A DNA stretch of 8,591 nt from Bryobacterales bacterium. GTDB taxonomy: Bacteria; Acidobacteriota; Terriglobia; Bryobacterales; Bryobacteraceae. The notes below the pieces were generated by a model that was not told where the DNA came from, ran no database searches, and saw only the letters and a list, made by a program, of their open reading frames with translations. Shown here in pieces: positions 4,944-8,591 of the stretch. The translations under genes and the position numbers were made by a program. The stretch is from the NCBI GenBank assembly GCA_003487005.1, contig DNFG01000067.1:510-9100 (forward strand). The letters run 5' to 3'. Every line of letters begins with the position of its first letter. Positions within the stretch are counted from its first letter, which is position 1.

Positions 4944-6071
4944 TCAGGTTGACGGGGAGGGAAAGATTTTTTTGAGGGTGCGGCGAAAGTAGCCGTCGGT
5001 CATACCGGCGATATAGGCGCAGACGACGCGGTGAGGTGGGTCCCCATGCATTCGTTCTCGCTGGGAGGGGGGGAGTTCGGCCGGGTTTTTGAGGAAGAAG
5101 TCGAACATGCGCTCGATGCCGTCGGAGGCGAGACGCCGCTCGAGTTCGAGGGCGGGGATGGTGTAGACGTTTTGGTAGAGGAATCGCTTCATGGCGCGAT
5201 TGGTCAGGGAGGCAGGTTCGGCGAGACGGGCGAGGCGCTCGGGGTGGCGGCGGACGGCCTCTGGGGAATCGAGGGAGACGGCCTGGGCAGCGGCGGTAGT
5301 GCCTTCGATGAGGGCCGAAACGAGGAGGTCGATGAGGCGGCGGAGGATCTCCTGGAACTGGACAGATGGGGGTGCGTTGGGGAATTGGGCGCGGATTTCG
5401 TCGAGGAGTGGGCCGTAGCCGGGGACCGCTTCGGCGATATCGTCGAGGGAGAAGAGGCCAGCGGAGAACCCATCATCGAGGTCGGCGGTATTGTAGGCGA
5501 TTTCGTCGGCGAGGTCGATGAGTTGGGCTTCGAGCGGGGGGCGGAGGGAGGGGAGGAACTGGTCGAGTTCGGAGGATTCGCCTGGGGTGAGGTCGCGTGA
5601 GTGTTTGACGATGCCTTCGCGGACTTCGAACGTAAGGTTTAAGCCGGGGAAGCGGGCGTAGCGGCGTTCAAACCAGTCGACGATGTGAAGGGCGTGGAGG
5701 TTGTGATTGAAGCGCTCGCCGAAGCGTTGCATCTGGAGGTCAAGGGCCTCTTCACCGGCGTGCGCGAAGGGGGGGTGGCCGATGTCGTGAGCAAGGGCCA
5801 GGGCTTCGGTCAGGTCTTCATCGAGGCCGAGGGACGAGGCGACGGTGCGGGCGATCTGGGCGACTTCGATGGTGTGGGTGAGGCGATTACGGAAGTGATC
5901 GGAGTAGCGTTCGCTGAAGACCTGGGTCTTATCTTCAAGGCGGCGGAAGGCGTGGGCGTGGACGATGCGGTCGCGATCACGCTGGAATTCGTTGCGGTAA
6001 GAGTGTTGCGGTTCGGGGAAGCAGCGGCCCCGCGATTGAGAGGCAGGGAAACGGAGCCGCGCGAGGGTCAC
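4944..6071 (-). CDS. dgt: dGTPase-like HD-domain deoxynucleoside triphosphate triphosphohydrolase
   Basis: 375 aa, the size of the short dGTPase-like class rather than the roughly 505-aa enterobacterial Dgt. It starts at GTG 6071, which overlaps the upstream stop as GTGA; this start matches the family pattern of a short leader then DSRGR-like QSRGRCFPEP. Hallmarks in order: EFQRDRDRIVHAHAFRRLEDKTQV (28-51), RLTHTIEVAQIAR with metal-binding H66, ALAHDIGHPPFAHAGE with the HD pair H95-D96, HNLHAL (123-128), and DLADEIAYNTADLDDG (187 on) with the distal metal Asp, probably D189. Such enzymes cut dNTPs to deoxynucleoside plus triphosphate, affecting dNTP pools and sometimes phage defence; in many bacteria they are housekeeping. 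Translation is likely coupled to the YfgM-like gene. The symbol is by family resemblance; substrate preference is not determinable here. Confidence 0.92.
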   Translation of the reverse strand: MTLARLRFPASQSRGRCFPEPQHSYRNEFQRDRDRIVHAHAFRRLEDKTQVFSERYSDHFRNRLTHTIEVAQIARTVASSLGLDEDLTEALALAHDIGHPPFAHAGEEALDLQMQRFGERFNHNLHALHIVDWFERRYARFPGLNLTFEVREGIVKHSRDLTPGESSELDQFLPSLRPPLEAQLIDLADEIAYNTADLDDGFSAGLFSLDDIAEAVPGYGPLLDEIRAQFPNAPPSVQFQEILRRLIDLLVSALIEGTTAAAQAVSLDSPEAVRRHPERLARLAEPASLTNRAMKRFLYQNVYTIPALELERRLASDGIERMFDFFLKNPAELPPSQRERMHGDPPHRVVCAYIAGMTDGYFRRTLKKIFPSPST

Positions 6072-6772
6072 TGGGGTTGATTGATTTCGGCGAGCAGGGA
6101 GATGGCGGCGCGGGAAGCGGCGCCAGTCTCCGAGCGGAGGGGCTCAAGGAGTTTGCGGGCCTCGTCGGGATTGGACTTGGCGAGGATACGGGCGAGGGTG
6201 AGCGTGGCGAGTTCCTTGCTGGCGAGTGGAGAGGGATTGGCGATGATGGCGCGAAGTTCTTTCTCGGCATCGGCGGTCTTGCCCTGGGCGGAGTAAACGT
6301 CAGCGAGGGCGAGGCGGGCGAGAGGGGCGTAGTCGGATCCACCGTCCTTGGCGGCGGCCTGGAGACGTTTGACCGCCTCGTCGAGGTCACCCTGGTCGGC
6401 AGCGTTGACGCCGAGGAGATAGGAGGCGATGGCGGCTTCCTCGGAGCCGGAGTGCTTGGAGAGGACTTCGCCCATTTCCTTTTTGATGGCTTCCTGGCGG
6501 GCTTCCTGGGTGGGGAAGGTGAGGGAACGGCCATCGCCGGTGGGGGTGACGAGGGCGTTGTAGGTCTTCATGGCCCTGGCGAGGTCAGCCTGACGAGTGG
6601 CGCGGCGGCTATCGAGGAAGTAGTAGATGCCGACGCCAGCGACGATGAGCACGAGGGCGAGCACGGCGTAGCGGATGACAGCGGCTTTGTGCTGTTCAAG
6701 AAAGCCAACGGTATGGGCGACTTCCTGAACGAACTTGTCGCTTTTGAGGTCTTGACGGGTCAGGCGGTCCAC
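6068..6772 (-). CDS. YfgM-like TPR membrane protein
   Basis: 234 aa, starting at GTG 6772 with GGAG (complement of 6779-6782) 6 nt upstream. Domains: a charged N-terminal cytoplasmic segment (DRLTRQDLKSDKFVQEV), one transmembrane helix at about 31-53 (VIRYAVLALVLIVAGVGIYY), then an extracytoplasmic helical repeat region (about 60-230) with TPR-like units such as ASYLLGVNAADQGDLDEAV and ARLALADVYSAQGKTADAE. This is the layout of the TPR_21/YfgM family. In E. coli YfgM associates with SecYEG and the chaperone PpiD; whether that role holds here is inference. It ends in TGA overlapping the GTG of the dgt-like gene by 4 nt. A possible -10 (TAAGAT on the minus strand, near 6800) lies in the 61-bp gap behind the response regulator gene, without a clear -35, so it may be either a separate unit or part of the longer operon. 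Confidence 0.85.
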   Translation of the reverse strand: MDRLTRQDLKSDKFVQEVAHTVGFLEQHKAAVIRYAVLALVLIVAGVGIYYFLDSRRATRQADLARAMKTYNALVTPTGDGRSLTFPTQEARQEAIKKEMGEVLSKHSGSEEAAIASYLLGVNAADQGDLDEAVKRLQAAAKDGGSDYAPLARLALADVYSAQGKTADAEKELRAIIANPSPLASKELATLTLARILAKSNPDEARKLLEPLRSETGAASRAAISLLAEINQPQ

Positions 6773-6833
6773 GGGATACTCCAGTCCAAACTTCCAATCT
6801 TATCATGGGCGGAGCGGGAGGCCGCGAGGGGGA

Positions 6834-7481
6834 TCAGTCGGTGAGACGGTGATGGATGGCGAACTTGACGAGGCCGGCGACGTCATGGATGTCGAGTTTG
6901 CGCATGAGGCTGGCGCGGTAGGTATCGACGGTTTTCGGACTGAGGTTGAGGCGAGCGGCGATTTCCTTGGCGCGAATGCCCTGAACGAGGAGGGAGAAGA
7001 CCTGGTGTTCGCGGGCGCTGAGCGTATCGAGGGGTTTGATGAGGGAGCGGGCGCCTTCGGATTGGAAGAGGGATTGGGGGTCGATGCCCGGGGAGAGGAA
7101 GATGGAACCGGAGGCCATTCTGAGGAGGCCATCGAGGAGAGCGGAGGCGGGATCGGATTTCAGGAAGAGGCCGCGGGCCTGGGCGCGGAGGATCTCGAGG
7201 AGGGTTTTGCGGTCGTGACGCTGGGTGAGGATTCCGAGCCGGGTGGGGAGGCGGCTGTCTTCCAGGCGGCTGGCGATTTCGAGGGGGTGAAGGCCTGGCA
7301 GGGCGAGGTCGAGGAGGGCGAGGTCCGGGGGGGAAGTACGCAGGAAGGCCCAGACCGCGTCGCCATCCGCAGCCTGGGCCGTCTGAAAGGGACCGCCGTG
7401 TTCGCAGACACACGCCAGCGCATCGCGAGACAACGCAAATTCGTCACCGAGCAAGAGGGTGAGCGGACGGGCGTTGGACAT
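6834..7481 (-). CDS. NarL/FixJ-type response regulator (receiver + LuxR HTH)
   Basis: 215 aa, ATG at 7479-7481. The receiver domain (about 6-122) keeps the acidic pair D13/E14, the phosphoacceptor D58 in LALLDLALPGL, T86 in GILTQ and K108 in FLKS, so it should be phosphorylatable. The LuxR-type DNA-binding domain is at about 151-212: LSAREHQVFSLLVQG, then KEIAARLNLSPKTVDTYRASL and MRKLDIHDVAGLVKFAI, with the GerE-type recognition helix. It is therefore a transcription regulator that dimerises on phosphorylation. No histidine kinase is in the window. The gene follows the STAS gene by 31 nt on the same strand but has no visible Shine-Dalgarno. Its company suggests it acts in the same signal path as the anti-sigma pair, though that is contextual inference. 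Confidence 0.93.
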   Translation of the reverse strand: MSNARPLTLLLGDEFALSRDALACVCEHGGPFQTAQAADGDAVWAFLRTSPPDLALLDLALPGLHPLEIASRLEDSRLPTRLGILTQRHDRKTLLEILRAQARGLFLKSDPASALLDGLLRMASGSIFLSPGIDPQSLFQSEGARSLIKPLDTLSAREHQVFSLLVQGIRAKEIAARLNLSPKTVDTYRASLMRKLDIHDVAGLVKFAIHHRLTD

Positions 7482-7512
7482 GAGGGTGGCGGGCGTGAGC
7501 CTGGGCGCCGTC

Positions 7513-7860
7513 TCAGCCCTGGAAGCTGGACAATGCGACGGCCTCGTCGTCGAAGACTTCGAAGACGGTGTAGAGCTTGGTGATCTGGAGCAGGTCCTGG
7601 ACCCGCTTGGTCAGGTTGAGGAGTTTGAGTTGGCCGCCGGCGTTGGAGACGCTGGTGAAGCCGGAGACCATCTCACCGATACCGGAGCTATCGATATAGC
7701 TGATCTCGGCAAGGTTGAGAAGGATCTTTTTCTGGCCTTTGGCGACGAGATCCTTGATGGCCTCGCGGAAGGCGGTGGAGCCTTCGCCGAGGGTGATCCG
7801 GCCGGCGGCGTCGATGACGGTTACGTCCCCGATCTGACGGGTATTCAGTTTAACGCTCAC
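7513..7860 (-). CDS. STAS-domain anti-sigma factor antagonist
   Basis: 115 aa, the usual size for stand-alone RsbV/SpoIIAA proteins. The open frame extends back to 8058, but the start is set by AGGAGG (complement of 7867-7872) 6 nt before GTG 7858-7860; the upstream extension is a shadow of the overlapping kinase gene. The protein begins MSVKLNTRQIGDVTVIDAAGRI (the usual first strands), contains KKILLNLAEISYIDSSGIGEM with the conserved phosphorylatable Ser at 58 (D57-S58-S59-G60, the position of S58 in SpoIIAA), and ends in the C-terminal helices (VQDLLQITKLYTVFEVFDDE). When unphosphorylated such proteins bind the RsbW-like kinase and release its sigma factor; the kinase inactivates them by phosphorylating this Ser. 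The GTG overlaps the kinase stop as GTGA, so the two are made together. Confidence 0.95.
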   Translation of the reverse strand: MSVKLNTRQIGDVTVIDAAGRITLGEGSTAFREAIKDLVAKGQKKILLNLAEISYIDSSGIGEMVSGFTSVSNAGGQLKLLNLTKRVQDLLQITKLYTVFEVFDDEAVALSSFQG

Positions 7861-8351
7861 AATGAACCTCCTGGGAATTCGCCGCCAACTGGGGCGGATG
7901 TATCGGATGAGCCGGCGGGCGGGAGCCTTTTGACGAGCCGGGCGAGAGTACCGCGCGGTTCGGTGGGACCGACCTGGAATTCGTCGGTGAAGGCTCTGAT
8001 CAGGGTCAGACCGCGACCGGACTGGTTGAGCAGGTTTTCCTCGGCAAGGGGGTCGCACTGTTGGTCGGGACGGAAGCCATCACCCTGATCGGCGATGCGC
8101 ACTTCGAGCGCGGGGCCCTGACGAATGACGAGGAGACGGACGTGTTTATTGGCGCTGTAGCGATTGCCGTGAACGACGGCATTGACCATGGCTTCACGCA
8201 CGGCGTAACCGAAGCGGAAGGTGTCTTCCTCGGGGAAGCCCATGGATTCAGCGGCCTGGGTGACGCGAACTTCGGCCTGATCCACGCTATCGAGAGTAGA
8301 TTCAAGGGACTCGTCGACGATGACGAGATCAGGCATGCCCGGGGTATCCAT
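7857..8351 (-). CDS. RsbW/SpoIIAB-type anti-sigma factor serine kinase
   Basis: 164 aa from ATG 8349-8351; a TTG at 8361-8363 and an ATG at 8334-8336 are alternatives, none with a clear ribosome binding site. A GHKL ATPase fold of the HATPase_c_2 class is visible: N box REAMVNAVVHGN (52-63, with E53 and N57), G1 box ADQGDGF (87-93, with D88), and G2 box GRGLTLIRAFTDEF (112-125). It ends with a Gly/Pro/Ser-rich tail beyond the fold. By family it phosphorylates the STAS antagonist encoded by the next gene and sequesters a sigma factor or other partner; no sigma gene is nearby, so the target is unknown. The stop TGA overlaps the STAS GTG by 4 nt. A promoter-like pair sits upstream at 8396-8425. 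Confidence 0.92.
   Translation of the reverse strand: MDTPGMPDLVIVDESLESTLDSVDQAEVRVTQAAESMGFPEEDTFRFGYAVREAMVNAVVHGNRYSANKHVRLLVIRQGPALEVRIADQGDGFRPDQQCDPLAEENLLNQSGRGLTLIRAFTDEFQVGPTEPRGTLARLVKRLPPAGSSDTSAPVGGEFPGGSL
7867..7872 (-). promoter_or_regulatory. Ribosome binding site that fixes the STAS start
   Basis: Reads AGGAGG on the minus strand, 6 nt before the GTG at 7860, inside the kinase coding sequence. It settles the choice of the GTG over the far longer open frame that begins at 8058. Confidence 0.85.
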
Positions 8352-8395
8352 GCGAAGTGTCAAGCGCCGCCCGGCGGGGGAGCGGGGAAACCGCT

Positions 8396-8425
8396 ACAGT
8401 AAGTCAGTGCGGGCTTGAAAGTCAA
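8396..8425 (-). promoter_or_regulatory. Promoter for the kinase/antagonist/regulator operon
   Basis: On the minus strand TTGACT (complement of 8420-8425, 5/6 to TTGACA) and TACTGT (complement of 8396-8401, keeping the T, A and final T of the -10) are 18 bp apart. Start of transcription would be near 8389, about 38 nt before the ATG at 8351. The -35 lies in the small palindrome CTTGAAAGTCAAG (8414-8426). Confidence 0.5.
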
Positions 8426-8448
8426 GCAGGATCGGGGTGGAGGGGGCG

Positions 8449-8478
8449 TTGAGCAGAGGCGGCCGGGTCCGCTATGAT
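8449..8478 (+). promoter_or_regulatory. Sigma-70-type promoter for tatA
   Basis: TTGAGC (8449-8454) and TATGAT (8473-8478, 5/6 to consensus) with an 18-bp spacer. The start of transcription would be about 8485, some 20 nt before the ATG and just upstream of the AGGAG. It is the clearest promoter in the window. Confidence 0.65.
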
Positions 8479-8504
8479 ACGGTGGAGACTAGGAGAGGCA
8501 CACA

Positions 8505-8591
8505 ATGGGTCCATTGGGCTGGCAAGAAACCGTCGTCATTTTCGTGCTTGCTCTCCTTCTGTTCGGTCCAAAGAAGTTGCCCGAACTGGGC
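8505..8591 (+). CDS. tatA: TatA/TatE-family Sec-independent translocase subunit (3' partial)
   Basis: 29 codons are visible; the gene runs off the right edge. ATG 8505 is preceded by AGGAG (8491-8495), 9 nt away. The protein starts MGPLGWQETVVIFVLALL and continues LFGPKKLPELG: a short periplasmic N-terminus, one transmembrane helix, then the FGPKKLPELG hinge diagnostic of TatA/TatE (TatB normally differs around this hinge). TatA forms the protein-conducting part of the twin-arginine pathway that exports folded proteins across the inner membrane. The amphipathic helix and C-terminal tail are outside the window. It is divergent from the kinase operon and has its own promoter. Confidence 0.92.
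   Translation, partial: MGPLGWQETVVIFVLALLLFGPKKLPELG

Noticed and set aside
5031..5600. Plus-strand open frame inside the dgt-like gene
   Set aside because: Antisense to conserved HD-domain sequence; Glu/Gly-rich shadow with no ribosome binding site.
4944..6071. dGTPase-like gene as part of a phage-defence island
   Set aside because: dGTPase-type enzymes can act in defence, but the neighbours here are housekeeping-like (YfgM-like, regulators, tatA) with no other defence genes.
6077..7583. Two long plus-strand open frames (6077-6844 and 6849-7583)
   Set aside because: Antisense shadows of the YfgM-like and response regulator genes, with skewed Gly/Glu composition.
7861..8058. N-terminal extension of the STAS open frame
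   Set aside because: It lies inside the kinase gene in another frame, is Arg/Pro-rich, and the strong ribosome binding site and family alignment place the start at 7860.
1..8591. CRISPR array, tRNA, rRNA, riboswitch, phage or transposase genes
   Set aside because: No regularly spaced repeats, cloverleaf or known RNA pattern was seen, and no open frame resembled a transposase, integrase or capsid protein.

Overview
This is a GC-rich bacterial window. Its + strand is conspicuously G-rich whichever strand is coding. The gene content suggests Acidobacteriota, possibly the Solibacter/Bryobacter side: a secreted Pro-rich TPR protein with a carboxypeptidase-regulatory-like region, a small conserved 51-residue protein, a YfgM-like TPR membrane protein beside a dGTPase-like gene, and an RsbW/STAS/LuxR-type regulator cluster. 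This taxonomic guess rests on recognising protein types, not on a search.

Layout. (1) 1-717 (+): 3' part of an atypical SDR/NmrA-like NAD(P)-binding protein. Its visible 5' end carries a 24-bp out-of-frame duplicate of downstream sequence. It overlaps tail-to-tail with (2) 683-1990 (-), a secreted TPR protein. (3) A divergent control region leads to 2104-3256 (+), a two-gene unit encoding a lipoprotein and a small predicted outer-membrane barrel. (4) 3257-3707 has no gene. It holds a 31-bp near-perfect hairpin and a 265-bp element bounded by 49-bp imperfect inverted repeats built from GGTGCC/GGCACC units. (5) 3708-4358 (-), a Cys-rich putative zinc-binding protein, is divergent from 4396-4551 (+), a 51-aa conserved small protein. 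(6) A nested GC hairpin separates the latter from a run of six minus-strand genes. In transcription order these are an RsbW/SpoIIAB-type anti-sigma kinase (7857-8351), a STAS anti-sigma-factor antagonist (7513-7860), a NarL/FixJ response regulator (6834-7481), a YfgM-like TPR membrane protein (6068-6772), a dGTPase-like HD hydrolase (4944-6071) and a small basic secreted protein (4599-4904). (7) Diverging from the regulators at the right edge is the start of tatA (8505 onward), with a good sigma-70-type promoter.

How the genes work together. RsbW, STAS and the response regulator look like a compact partner-switching and transcription-control module; kinase and antagonist share a GTGA stop/start overlap. 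No sigma factor and no PP2C phosphatase are in the window. The YfgM-like/dgt pair is coupled by a second GTGA overlap. The lipoprotein/barrel pair probably acts in the outer envelope. I see no CRISPR array, tRNA, rRNA, transposase or phage gene. The features least explained by ordinary annotation are the inverted-repeat element at 3400-3664 and the hairpin at 3318-3348.
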